Virus record (IMG/VR): IMGVR_UViG_3300029448_000320
Coordinates: 1 to 25,911 of that record
Origin: a virus
Reading direction: 5' to 3' (one strand)
DNA length: 25,911 nucleotides
Shown: one piece after another, positions 12,105-22,400 of the stretch
How positions within the stretch are numbered: position 1 is the first letter of the stretch
How the letters are laid out: each line of letters opens with the position of its first letter
The notes under the pieces: model-generated
What the model was told of the DNA's origin: nothing
Seen by the model: only the letters and a program-made list of their open reading frames with translations
Database searches by the model: none
Program-made: the position numbers and the translations under genes

Positions 12105-12689
12105 ATGGCAACAGCAGCAAATTCATCAATTGATGTTTCTTCAAGAGCTTTAATACTGATAGGCGCAGAGCCTATTACATCTTTTGAGGATTCTACTAAT
12201 GAAGCACTAGTTGCTTCTAATATGTATGAAGATATAGCAAGGGCGGCATTAACAAATTGTCGATGGCGTTTTGCAACAGAACAAGCACAGCTTAATTTAT
12301 TGTCTGACGCACCTACAGGAAGATATGATGCAGCATATCAGTTACCATCAAACTTAATAATGTTACACGCAGTTACAGTAAATGACTTTCCTATAGAGTA
12401 TCAAACCTATGGGGATAAAGTATTCTGTGATGCAAGCAGTACAGAGACTTTGATTGCTGATTATACATTTAGAGCATTGGAAGTTGATTGGCCTTCGTAT
12501 TTTACAATAGCTGTTGAATATACTTTGGCTAGTATGTTTGCTGTATCTATAGCTAGAGATACATCTATGGCTAGTATGATGGAAGACAAGGCTGCAATAT
12601 CTATGGCTAAAGCTAGAGCAAGTGACTCTCAGCAACAAACAACTAGGAAATTCAATACCAGTAGGTTTATTACTCAAAGGCGTAGCTAA
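12105..12689 (+). CDS. Tail tubular protein A (gp11-like)
   Basis: A 194-residue adaptor of the T7 gp11 family. DVSSRALILIGAEPITSFED, then ALVASNMYEDIARAALTNC and RWRFATEQAQL, with YQLPSNLIMLHAV further on, are the family's marks. Twelve copies sit under the portal and connect it to the nozzle. ATG 12105 follows the capsid hairpin by seven bases and has no ribosome site in single-stranded sequence; the only G-rich candidate is locked in the stem. Its stop overlaps the next start by one base. Confidence 0.92.
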   Translation: MATAANSSIDVSSRALILIGAEPITSFEDSTNEALVASNMYEDIARAALTNCRWRFATEQAQLNLLSDAPTGRYDAAYQLPSNLIMLHAVTVNDFPIEYQTYGDKVFCDASSTETLIADYTFRALEVDWPSYFTIAVEYTLASMFAVSIARDTSMASMMEDKAAISMAKARASDSQQQTTRKFNTSRFITQRRS

Positions 12690-15274
12690 TGCGGAAAGTT
12701 CGAGTACCAGTAAATAATTTCCAATTTGGTGAAATAAGTCCATCAGCAATATCAAGAACAGACTCTGCGGTATATGCGTCATCGGCTCAACGTGTAGAAA
12801 ACTTTTTACTTAGGAGTGAAGGTGGTGTTATTAAACGTGCTGGAACAGAACGCATTTACGAATATGATATTACTGTAGAGCAAACATCATTTACTATAAC
12901 TGTTTCTGATTATGCTAATATTGCAGTTGGTACTCAAATAAAGTTTTTAACACATGATGGAACAGAAATTACGTTAGAATCAGAAGCAGTTGGTAGTAGT
13001 AGTCCCTCTGCGTCTTCTGGTAATACTTATTATTTTAGACCTTATCAAAGCAATAATACTACTGCTGATAATATTTATACAGCTATTAATGCAATATCAG
13101 GATTTACAGTAGCTAACCCTGCTGCAGCAGTTGTGACTGTTGTAAGAGATTACCCTCAATCTGGTATTAATTTAACAGTAAGTACAACAGATAGTACACG
13201 TTTAACTGTTACTAATTTTACTGGTGGTAGTGATACTCAAAGCAGATTAATCCCTTTTATATTTTCTGATGACGAACAATATATAGTATCAATAGAAAAT
13301 GCTAAGTTAAGAGTATTCCGTGTAGTGCAATCAACTGGTGTTACAAGTTTAGTTTCTACATTAACTGCTGATGTAGATACTAATGCTATACCGTTTGATG
13401 ATGCATATATTCATGAGTATTCTTTTGCTCAAAGCGGTGACATTATGTGGATATGTCATTCGCTGTTTCAACCAAGATTATTAGTTCGTACAGGCGCAAC
13501 ATCTTTTCAATTAGAAGTAAAGGCGTTTGATAGTTTAACGTCAGATTCAACAGTAACAGATACGTTTCAACCTTATTATTATTTTCAAGACACAGGTGTT
13601 ACATTATCAGTTAATGCAACTGCAGCTGGCACAGGTAAAACTTTAACAACTAGTGCTGATTACTTTGTATCAGGTCATGTTGGTACACGTTTTAAATACC
13701 ATGATTCTGAAATACTTATAACTGCTGTAACAAATGCAACAACAGCTACAGGTACAATACTTAAAACATTACAACAAACGCTTATAAACAATGCGTTTAG
13801 AACAGCATCAGGTAGTGACGTAGTAGAAGTAACTCATGTTGGTCATGGTTTTGTAGGTGGTGAAACAATTACTATATCTGATGCAGCTTCAGTTGGCGGT
13901 ATATCTACTTCTAATTTAAATAATGCAGAATCTATAACATCTATTATAGACGAAAATACATATACGTTTACAGCTAATGGTGCAGCTAATGCAAGTGAAG
14001 ATGGTGGTGGTGCAGCAATTAAAATAACTACAGGAGCTGCAACACTAGAATGGCAAGAACAAACCTTCTCGAGTGTGAGAGGTTTCCCTGTAGCGGTTAC
14101 GTTCCATGAAAATAGACTAGTATTTGGCGGCACTTCCTCCCAACCTGACGCCATTTGGATGTCTAAGACAGGTGAATATTGGAACTTTGATGTTGGTGAA
14201 GCTAACGATACAGACTCAATTCAACTCATTGCCGCTACAGGTGAGGTAAATGAAATACGTCATTTGATTTCTAACAGAGACTTACAAATATTTACAGCGT
14301 CTAACGAACTGTTTGTACCTACATTTCTAGGTAATGCTATTACACCTACTAACGCTCAGTTAAGAAAACAAACTCCGTATGGTTCTGAGTGGATTCGTCC
14401 TGAGTCTTTAGATGGTGCTACTATATTTGTGCAAAAAAATGGTGCTATTGTTAGAGAGTATTTGTTTTCTGATGCAGAAGATTCTTATACATCTTCATCT
14501 ATATCTTCTATATCATCCCATCTTATTAAAACTCCTGTTGAGCAAACAGCACTTCGAGGTGCTATAAATCGTAACGAGTCTTATTTATTTATTACAAATA
14601 ATGATGGAACTATTGCAGTATTCAATTCTAATAGAACAGAAAAACGTGCTGGCTGGGTAGAGTTTACAACTCGAGGAATGTTTAAGTCTGTAGTTGCAAT
14701 AGATGATAAAGTATTTTGTAACATTGTTATTGATACTGGTGCTGGTACACAGAAAATGATTTTGTGTGAATTTAAAGATACAGTTAATTTAGATGTAGCT
14801 AAAACATATACTAGTACAACAGGTTCATTTTCAGTTAGTTCAGAGTTTGCAAATGGTGCAACAGTAAGTGTTATAAGTAATACTAACTATTATGGCGATG
14901 TAGTTGTTGGTAGTGGTAACGCTGATGTATCTTCTGTTGAAGCTATAACAACAGCAGAAATAGGATATAAGTTTGACGTCACATTAAAAACAAATCCTTT
15001 AGATTTTAGTGCAGACAATGGGCCAGTTACAGGATTACCTCGAGCATTAGGTAGTGTTTTCCTTGATTTAAATAGTACACTTGCAGTAAGTGTAAACAAT
15101 ACAGCATTAACAATACGTCAGGTTACAGATGATATGTCTAAGATAAGAACACCTGTTACTGGTAAAAAAGAATTTAGATTACTTGGTTATAGCAATGACC
15201 CACAGATAGAAATAACTCAGAGTGAACCATTGCCAATACAAGTTAATGGTCTTGTTGCGGAGGTAATTATATAA
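12689..15274 (+). CDS. Tail tubular protein B (gp12-like nozzle)
   Basis: An 861-residue protein, somewhat longer than T7 gp12. The N-terminus (VNNFQFGEISPSAISRTD, then ENFLLRSEGGVIKRAGTE) and the central VTFHENRLVFGGTSSQPD with MSKTGEYWNFDVG and IRHLISNRDLQIFTASNE are typical. It forms the tail nozzle below protein A. A beta-rich insert with VEVTHVGHGFVGGETITISD at about residues 375-445 resembles the FCCH-type domains found in some phage nozzle proteins. Its start and stop each overlap neighbours by one base (TAATG), so tail genes are translated as a chain. Confidence 0.92.
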   Translation: MRKVRVPVNNFQFGEISPSAISRTDSAVYASSAQRVENFLLRSEGGVIKRAGTERIYEYDITVEQTSFTITVSDYANIAVGTQIKFLTHDGTEITLESEAVGSSSPSASSGNTYYFRPYQSNNTTADNIYTAINAISGFTVANPAAAVVTVVRDYPQSGINLTVSTTDSTRLTVTNFTGGSDTQSRLIPFIFSDDEQYIVSIENAKLRVFRVVQSTGVTSLVSTLTADVDTNAIPFDDAYIHEYSFAQSGDIMWICHSLFQPRLLVRTGATSFQLEVKAFDSLTSDSTVTDTFQPYYYFQDTGVTLSVNATAAGTGKTLTTSADYFVSGHVGTRFKYHDSEILITAVTNATTATGTILKTLQQTLINNAFRTASGSDVVEVTHVGHGFVGGETITISDAASVGGISTSNLNNAESITSIIDENTYTFTANGAANASEDGGGAAIKITTGAATLEWQEQTFSSVRGFPVAVTFHENRLVFGGTSSQPDAIWMSKTGEYWNFDVGEANDTDSIQLIAATGEVNEIRHLISNRDLQIFTASNELFVPTFLGNAITPTNAQLRKQTPYGSEWIRPESLDGATIFVQKNGAIVREYLFSDAEDSYTSSSISSISSHLIKTPVEQTALRGAINRNESYLFITNNDGTIAVFNSNRTEKRAGWVEFTTRGMFKSVVAIDDKVFCNIVIDTGAGTQKMILCEFKDTVNLDVAKTYTSTTGSFSVSSEFANGATVSVISNTNYYGDVVVGSGNADVSSVEAITTAEIGYKFDVTLKTNPLDFSADNGPVTGLPRALGSVFLDLNSTLAVSVNNTALTIRQVTDDMSKIRTPVTGKKEFRLLGYSNDPQIEITQSEPLPIQVNGLVAEVII

Positions 15275-15738
15275 TGGACCCATTTACAATGGCTTTAGTT
15301 GGCACTGGTTTGCAAATGTTTAGTGCATCTAAGTCTGCTTCTTATGGTGCAGGAGCTGCTTTGCAAAATGCTGAGTTAGCTTTAATAGATGCTGAATTAT
15401 TAGAAGTTCAAGCAAAACAATCAGCATTTTTAAGGCGTAAACAATTTGAACAAGAAACTGCTGTAAATGAAAATATGTTTATGGGTGTAATGAATAGAGA
15501 TATTTCTGACCCAAGTGTTCAAGCATTTTTAAAACGTCAAAAAGAAATAATAGCTGGTGACGAAAGAAGAGCATCAGCGCAAACAAGTATGCAAAAAATA
15601 AGCAAACAAATTGAAGCAGCTTCTGAAAAAACTAGAAGTAAAAATCTAATTCGTTCTGGTAAAGTTTCTATGATAAGTAGCGCAGTTACTTTTGGAATGA
15701 ATTATAAAAAAACAAAAGGCTTTACGGAGTTTAACTAA
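15274..15738 (+). CDS. Internal virion protein, gp14-like
   Basis: A 154-residue protein with a short hydrophobic N-terminus (MALVGTGLQMFSASKSASYG) followed by a long charged helix (about residues 25-125) and a small C-terminal tail. Size, order and pattern (small glycine/alanine-rich N-terminus, then ELALIDAELLEVQAKQSAF) match T7 gp14-type inner core proteins, which leave the virion first and form a pore in the outer membrane. It starts and ends in TAATG overlaps. The assignment relies on position as much as sequence. Confidence 0.78.
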   Translation: MDPFTMALVGTGLQMFSASKSASYGAGAALQNAELALIDAELLEVQAKQSAFLRRKQFEQETAVNENMFMGVMNRDISDPSVQAFLKRQKEIIAGDERRASAQTSMQKISKQIEAASEKTRSKNLIRSGKVSMISSAVTFGMNYKKTKGFTEFN

Positions 15739-18700
15739 TGCCAGTAATTAGACAACAAGCTAGAGTAACAAACCAACCAATAGGTGTTGCCAGAATAAAC
15801 ACTGGTTCAGCACAATTATGGGAACAAATAAGTAATAATGCTGGAGAAATAGCTCAAAGTGCTTTTCAACAAATAGCTGAAAGGTCAAATGTTGAAGCTG
15901 TAGATATGGCTGAAGCAGCTAAAAGAGAAGATATTATTACTTTAGATAAAAATGGTATGCCAAAAGCTTTGGGTAATTTAGAAGGTTTTAATTTTAATGC
16001 ACAACAAGCGTTTAAAAGAGTTATTAATAATAGATTTGAAGAATCTATAAATACAGAATTATTTACTCAATCAAAACAGCTTGCATTAAATCCAAGCTCT
16101 AATGAGTTTGATATAAACATGAGCAAATACATTGCGAGTATGGTTAATAATGCTCCAAACAATAGATATAAAAGATTTATTCAAGATAAAGGGCAAGAAT
16201 ATTTAGCAAAAACAAAAATTAATTTAATTAAAGAAGAAAGAATACAACAAAAAAAAGATGCAAAAGCTTCTTTTGAAGTTAATAAAAAAATAGTTGAACA
16301 ACAACTTAATTCACTTACTAGGGCTGGTTCTTGGAAAGATGTAAGAAAAGGGGCTGAAGGTGAAACAACACTTTCAGAAACAAATGTTCTTATAGAAAAT
16401 GAAAAAAGAAAATTATTTGACTTAATTGAATTAAACATAATTACTGCTGAAGAAGGTCAAGATACATTAAATAATTGGTTAAAAGTTTCTGCTGACGGAG
16501 CTTTAAATAACATTGCACAAAAAATTAATACAAAAACTGATTTAGAATTTTTAAATGCTTTTTTAGCAATGGGAAATAAAACTTATTTAAATCAACTTCC
16601 AGAAGAATTTCACGAAGATTTAGAATATATTTATAGTAATTATATAAATAAAGATAATCAATCTGCTGTTAATAAAACATGGAACTCTAAATCAGATAAT
16701 ATTAAAAGTGTTATTACTGCAAACAATGAATTGTATCGCAGACAAATTGAAAATTTTTCTGAAGGTAAAGTAGTTGGAATTAATAATACTATTACACAGT
16801 CATTATATCGTACAGATATTGGTGTTGACGAAATTGGTCGTACCATTTTTGGAATTGCTAACAGGGAACAAATAGCATCTTTACAGGAAAATATTACTAA
16901 TCAATTTATTTTATACAAGGACGGTATACAAAAAGCTAGACCGCAAATTGGTGATGCAAGTGCTGATGAGCAATTACAAATTACAAGACGCGCTATGGTG
17001 TTACCATTTATAAATGATTTTTTAATTAAAAATCCTAGTGTTGAAAAAGAAACTTTAATTGCTGCTATATCAACTGGTAGTACAATGAACTTAAATCAAG
17101 ATGGTAAAGATTTAGTTAATTTTTTAAGGCGAACACCAGCGTTTACTGCTGAAGATGCAGAATGGGCTAATGGAAAAATTAGAGCTGGTAAAGATGAAGC
17201 CCTTTCTAGGAAAACAAGAGAGCTTGCTAAGTTAGATGTTTTACAAAAAATGACTGATTTAAGCGGTAGAGCGTCAAGAGGTGATTTAAGTATTGATGAA
17301 TATGACGAAGCTTTTAATTTTATGAGGGCTTCTGTTAGTAATGATAAACTTTTGTTTACTGCTACTGAAGTTAATAATATGTTAAGTCCTTTAAAAATTT
17401 CTTGGGCTAAAGGCTTGTTTAATAATTCACTTCCTGATGCTGATGAAAATGCATTAGAAGCTTTAGCATTATTTATAAGCAGCAATGGTAAAAGCAAAAA
17501 TGCTTTTGACGAGTATGATATAAAAACTTTTAATGAATTTGGAGATGAAATTGTAGTTACTAGTAATTTAGAAATACTTGGTAATGCAATGGTTTCTAAA
17601 ATGAGCGACAAAGAAATTACTGCAATTAATAAAGAAGTTACAGATAGATTAACTAGATTAAAGGCTTCTAATAAAGCAGATGCAGAAGTAACTCAAAAAC
17701 AAATATACGAAAATGATATTATTAATGGCCAAGGAAATATGGGTAGAGGTGTTCATCGTAAAGCTGTTGATAGAATTTTTGAAAAAGAAGGATTAAATTG
17801 GACAGACCCAGAAAGTTTAAACAATCAAACTGTAGTTGATTTATTAAAAACAGGTGGTTCTGAAACACTTAAAACAGCATTAGAGGCTGTTATAAGTGGT
17901 GGCTCATATGGTAATCCTCAAAATTTAGTTATGGCATTTAAATGGTTTACTGTTTTAAATGAAAAAGTTGACCCAAATACAGGAGTAAGAATTAATCCTT
18001 TAAGAGTAAATAAATTTCTAGGAGATAATCCACAAGCATATGCTAAATTAAATACTATTTTTGAACTTTCTCAATTTGAAGGTACAGAAAATATACTAAA
18101 AATATCTCAAGACCTAGCAAATGAAGCAACTAATGTAGAATTTCAAGATAAATTAAGAACTTATTTTAGAGATGAAGATAGTAAATTAAATACAAAAGTA
18201 AGTATAACAGAAATACAAAAACATCTCAGAGATGAATTTGATTTAGATGAAGAAGTAGCTAGGGAGTTAGCACCTTATGCTAAGTATTATTTATACACTC
18301 GTCCAAATTTAGATAACCTAGAAGAAATGTTAACAAAAGTTTCTGAAGAAATCTTCTTACCAACTAAATATGTATTTAGCCCTCACTCTAATGTTAAAGA
18401 AGGTTTTAGAAGTATTCATGCATTAGAAGCGGTAACAAATGGTAACTCACAACCAGCAGTAACACACATAGAAAAAGAACTTGCTCAGTTTGGTGATTAT
18501 AAACTAGGTGAAAATGCATATCTTATTCCACATAAATATGCTGGAACTGTTGGAGTAAGGTATGATGTTTATACTGTAGAAGAAGGAGCACTTGTTCCAA
18601 TTATTATTGATAGAGATGGTGAGGCTTTTTTACCAGCGTTTGAATTTAACACTAATTCTGATAGTGATGTTATGAAAACTGTCGAAGAATATAATAAAAC

Positions 18701-19433
18701 AAATGCTAGTCAATTAGATAATTTTAATTCTGCTGTAGAAAAAGCGCGTCTTGAAGCAAAAGCTAGATATGAATTAGATTATAAACCTGGCATAATACCT
18801 CCTATAGTACAAAATATTCATGCAGGGGCAAGACCTAGTGAACTTGGGGACCTTGAAAGCCTTAAAGAATGGCGCAAAAAAACTAAATACAAAATGCTAG
18901 AAGCTGATGGTCATTTTGAAATTGATGAAACAGATGTTCTTAAAGGTGAAAGAGCAGACAGCGCACGGTTTTTTGACCCTGCTAAAAAAAGAAAAGATGA
19001 GTCAGCAAAAGATTTTATTAAAAGAAGTGCTTATGAAAGTCCATCAATAGCTGATATGGCTGGTGAAGGTCTTTCAATTTTAGCAGAAAGATTAACTTTA
19101 GAAGGTATAAAAATAATAAAATCAACAATAAAAGCTAATGCAGAATTAGATAAAAAAAGAATGGAATATATAAAACGTAAACAAGAAGAATATAAACCTA
19201 AACGACAAAAACGTGGTGAATATATTAAAGCAGATACAGAAGAATTAAAAGCTATACGAAATATAACTAAAGATAATTTAGGTGTACGAGCTAAAGTAGA
19301 TGGAAACAATTTCTTCTTTTTCTATGATGGCCCTTATGCTGGTAAAATTTACAATAGTTTTAGAGAAAGAATACCAGCATCAGAAGCTACTAAGTTATGG
19401 GAATACTTTAATAACGAAGGTAGTGACGAATGA
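15738..19433 (+). CDS. Internal virion protein, gp15-like, 1231 aa
   Basis: A very large, soluble, helical protein between the gp14-like and gp16-like genes. The N-terminus (TNQPIGVARINTGSAQLWEQ) and repeated asparagine-, lysine- and glutamate-rich helices are typical of inner core proteins that form the DNA-ejection conduit across the periplasm. No lysozyme or transglycosylase motif was noticed. T7 gp15 is shorter (747 residues), so about 480 residues are extra; a beta-rich segment with YKLGENAYLIPHKYAGTVGV (about residue 920) may be one added domain. The C-terminal KRKQEEYKPKRQKRGEY stretch is strongly basic. It is clearly AT-rich in codon use. The stop overlaps the next start (ATGA). Confidence 0.82.
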   Translation: MPVIRQQARVTNQPIGVARINTGSAQLWEQISNNAGEIAQSAFQQIAERSNVEAVDMAEAAKREDIITLDKNGMPKALGNLEGFNFNAQQAFKRVINNRFEESINTELFTQSKQLALNPSSNEFDINMSKYIASMVNNAPNNRYKRFIQDKGQEYLAKTKINLIKEERIQQKKDAKASFEVNKKIVEQQLNSLTRAGSWKDVRKGAEGETTLSETNVLIENEKRKLFDLIELNIITAEEGQDTLNNWLKVSADGALNNIAQKINTKTDLEFLNAFLAMGNKTYLNQLPEEFHEDLEYIYSNYINKDNQSAVNKTWNSKSDNIKSVITANNELYRRQIENFSEGKVVGINNTITQSLYRTDIGVDEIGRTIFGIANREQIASLQENITNQFILYKDGIQKARPQIGDASADEQLQITRRAMVLPFINDFLIKNPSVEKETLIAAISTGSTMNLNQDGKDLVNFLRRTPAFTAEDAEWANGKIRAGKDEALSRKTRELAKLDVLQKMTDLSGRASRGDLSIDEYDEAFNFMRASVSNDKLLFTATEVNNMLSPLKISWAKGLFNNSLPDADENALEALALFISSNGKSKNAFDEYDIKTFNEFGDEIVVTSNLEILGNAMVSKMSDKEITAINKEVTDRLTRLKASNKADAEVTQKQIYENDIINGQGNMGRGVHRKAVDRIFEKEGLNWTDPESLNNQTVVDLLKTGGSETLKTALEAVISGGSYGNPQNLVMAFKWFTVLNEKVDPNTGVRINPLRVNKFLGDNPQAYAKLNTIFELSQFEGTENILKISQDLANEATNVEFQDKLRTYFRDEDSKLNTKVSITEIQKHLRDEFDLDEEVARELAPYAKYYLYTRPNLDNLEEMLTKVSEEIFLPTKYVFSPHSNVKEGFRSIHALEAVTNGNSQPAVTHIEKELAQFGDYKLGENAYLIPHKYAGTVGVRYDVYTVEEGALVPIIIDRDGEAFLPAFEFNTNSDSDVMKTVEEYNKTNASQLDNFNSAVEKARLEAKARYELDYKPGIIPPIVQNIHAGARPSELGDLESLKEWRKKTKYKMLEADGHFEIDETDVLKGERADSARFFDPAKKRKDESAKDFIKRSAYESPSIADMAGEGLSILAERLTLEGIKIIKSTIKANAELDKKRMEYIKRKQEEYKPKRQKRGEYIKADTEELKAIRNITKDNLGVRAKVDGNNFFFFYDGPYAGKIYNSFRERIPASEATKLWEYFNNEGSDE

Positions 19434-22400
19434 GTACAGTAAATGGTTTAGATTATTTTTCACGCACAGTTAGCCCTGATTTAAATTTACAAAGAACTGA
19501 TGAAAAAGTTCCTTGGACTAAACGAGCAGTAGCTAATTTAAAATTTAATTACCAAAATCAAATTAATTATATGTTTCATCGCCCTATCTATGATGAAAAC
19601 TTTAATCTTACTTATGATATGATACCTGATGATTTAAAACAGTACGCAGTATTATTAGCTGATTCTGAAAGCGAGGCTCATTTAGATAATCAAATTTCAA
19701 TGATACGCAAAGGTTTAGATACAAGAGCAGCTAGAAATCAAACAGGTTTTTTTGAAAGTTTTGCTTACGAATTGTTAGACCCAATTAATTTTATAGCGTT
19801 ACCTTTCGGTGGCCCTAGTTTTGGTATTGGTAAATCTGCTTTAAGAGTTGGTGCTGGTGTTACAGCGTTAATAGCTGGTAAAGAAGCTACTCGTTATGCT
19901 GTTGACCCATTAGCTACTAAAGAAGAGGTAGCGTTAGAGGTTGGTTCTGCGGCTGTGTTTGGTAGTTTGTTTGGTGGATTACTTGGTGTATCTCCTACAC
20001 TAAGAGCTAAAGCTACAGCTAAAGCAGTTAAAGAACATAAGACAGTATTGCGTGCATTAGATGGTTTAACACCAGATGATATAGAATTATTAGGTGCAAG
20101 AGAAACAAGAGCATTTGGAAAAGCTAGTAATAAAACATTAAGAACTGATTTATCTCTTGCAAAAAAACGCAATGATAACACGCGTGTTACAGAAATTAAT
20201 CAAGAAATAGCATTAAGAGAATTAGAAGGTTATAAAGATAAAGACCAAAATAGTATTTATAGAGATGATAACTTTTTTGTAAGAGGTGTATCTAATCCTT
20301 ATAAAAGATTTTTACGAACACCTTTAACAACAACTAAAAGTTATATGCATCAATTAGCAGCTGACCACGGTTTATTAACTAATGGTAATTTAGCTGGGGA
20401 AGTAACGGGTAGTTCTGTTTATGTAAAAGCTAAAGTAAGAAGAGGTCAAGTTTACAAAACACAATTAGAAATGTCTTTACTTTGGGCTGATGATATAGGG
20501 GGTGCAACAACTTTTGCTGGTTATAATCCTACTAATTTTAAAGCAAGAATTAATAAAAGAATTGGTCGAGAAGGTAAAGCTACATTAAATGATTGGATGG
20601 CAGGAGTAAGTCGAAAAAGAATATTAGAAGATTTTAATAATATGACTCCTAACGAAAAAAAAGCATCTGATATGTTAGATGATTATTTTAATAAATATGA
20701 AGTAGAATTAAGAGAAAATGGTTTAATAGGGTCTTCTAAACATTATAGAAAAATTATTAAAAAAGATGAAGATTCAATTACAGCACATGAAACTAGATTA
20801 AAAACATTAAGAGATAAAAGAGCTATAGAAAAATCTAAAAGAACAATAGCAAGGTTAAAAGAAAGACTTATTGAAAGTCGAAAATTACTTGATGATGCAT
20901 TTACAAATCCTAATAAACCAACAAATGAAACTCATTTCTTTGCGCGTTATTTTGATGCTGAAGCAATTAAAAAAGATAGAACAGGATTTACACAAAAAAT
21001 TATTGCACATTTTAAAGCTAACCCACATCCTAGGAAATCTGATAGTGACCAAGCTATAAAATTAAGAGCAGAAGAAACTGTTAAAAAAATTCTTAATGAA
21101 AGACATGACCCAATAAACCCTGACAAAATATTTTTAGGTGCTGGTTCTGCTAAACACACTATTAGTAGAACATTAGATATTCCTAATAAAGATGTTGTAG
21201 ATTACTTAGTTACTGACCCAATGGATGTTATGTACGAGTATGACAGGCGTATGGCTCCAGCTTTAGAATTTAATAAAATGTACGGTAATAAAGATATTGA
21301 AGATATATTAGATGAAATTGAATTAGATGGCATGGCTCAAGGTATGAGCCAAAGAAAAATTAATGCTGCGCTTAAAGATTTTAGACATATGTATGATAGA
21401 ATTGTTGGTGTTGTTAAAAAAGACCCAAGTAAAAGGTCTCATAAAATTGGTTATTTTTTAAGTGAGTTAGCAAGTACAAGTTATTTAGGTTCTGCTGGTT
21501 TAGCTACTATAAGTGAGCCAGCAAAAATGCTTATGACTAATGAATTAAGCACAGTATTTAGGTCATTGTTTTCTGCATTAGATAGATTTGATGATACAAC
21601 TTCTGTTGGATTTAGAGAAACTATGCTTGCTGGTGAAGGTTGGGAAGTAAGGGCTGGTGGAGCGCAAAGACGTTTTATGGAAGAAATGATGAGCAATAAT
21701 AAATACGCTAAAGTATGGAATCAAAGTAAAAATGCTTTTTATACATTAAACGGCCTTACTCCTATGACTGTATTTTTAAAAAATTGGGAAAGTTTAAATA
21801 GACAACATACTATTATTGACCGTTCTATTCGGTGGTCTCAAGGTAAAAATGCTAAAAAACCTATTACTTCTGAAGAAAGAACATTTTTAATAGGATATAA
21901 TATAGATTTTAAAACAGCGCAAAAAATTGCAAAAGCACCTTGGCAAAAAACTAGAGCAGGGCAATATGTTGCAAACACAGAAGCTTGGGTAAAAGCTACA
22001 GAATTTCCTGACGTTGCTGAAGGCGTTAATATTATTACAGGAGAAAAAGTAGGAAAAACTAATGACCAAGGCATTTATAAAAATGCTTGGTATGACAATA
22101 ATACAAAGACTATTTATATAGATGAAGATGATATACTTTTACAATTTAAGAAAAAACCTTGGTTATCTCCTACAAGAAAAGGTGTAAAGCCATTACCTGA
22201 TGATATGTTTAAAACTCCTCAAGACTGGTTAGATTTTGTTAAAATGCATGAAATATTACACACAACAAATAGACCAGAAAAATTTGGGTTTAAATTATTT
22301 GATGAAGTTAAAACTAAAAATGTTAAATTAAATAATGAAAATATAATAAATAGATATAAAGATAATTTAGATGAAGAAATAGATTTTAATTTACGTTCAA

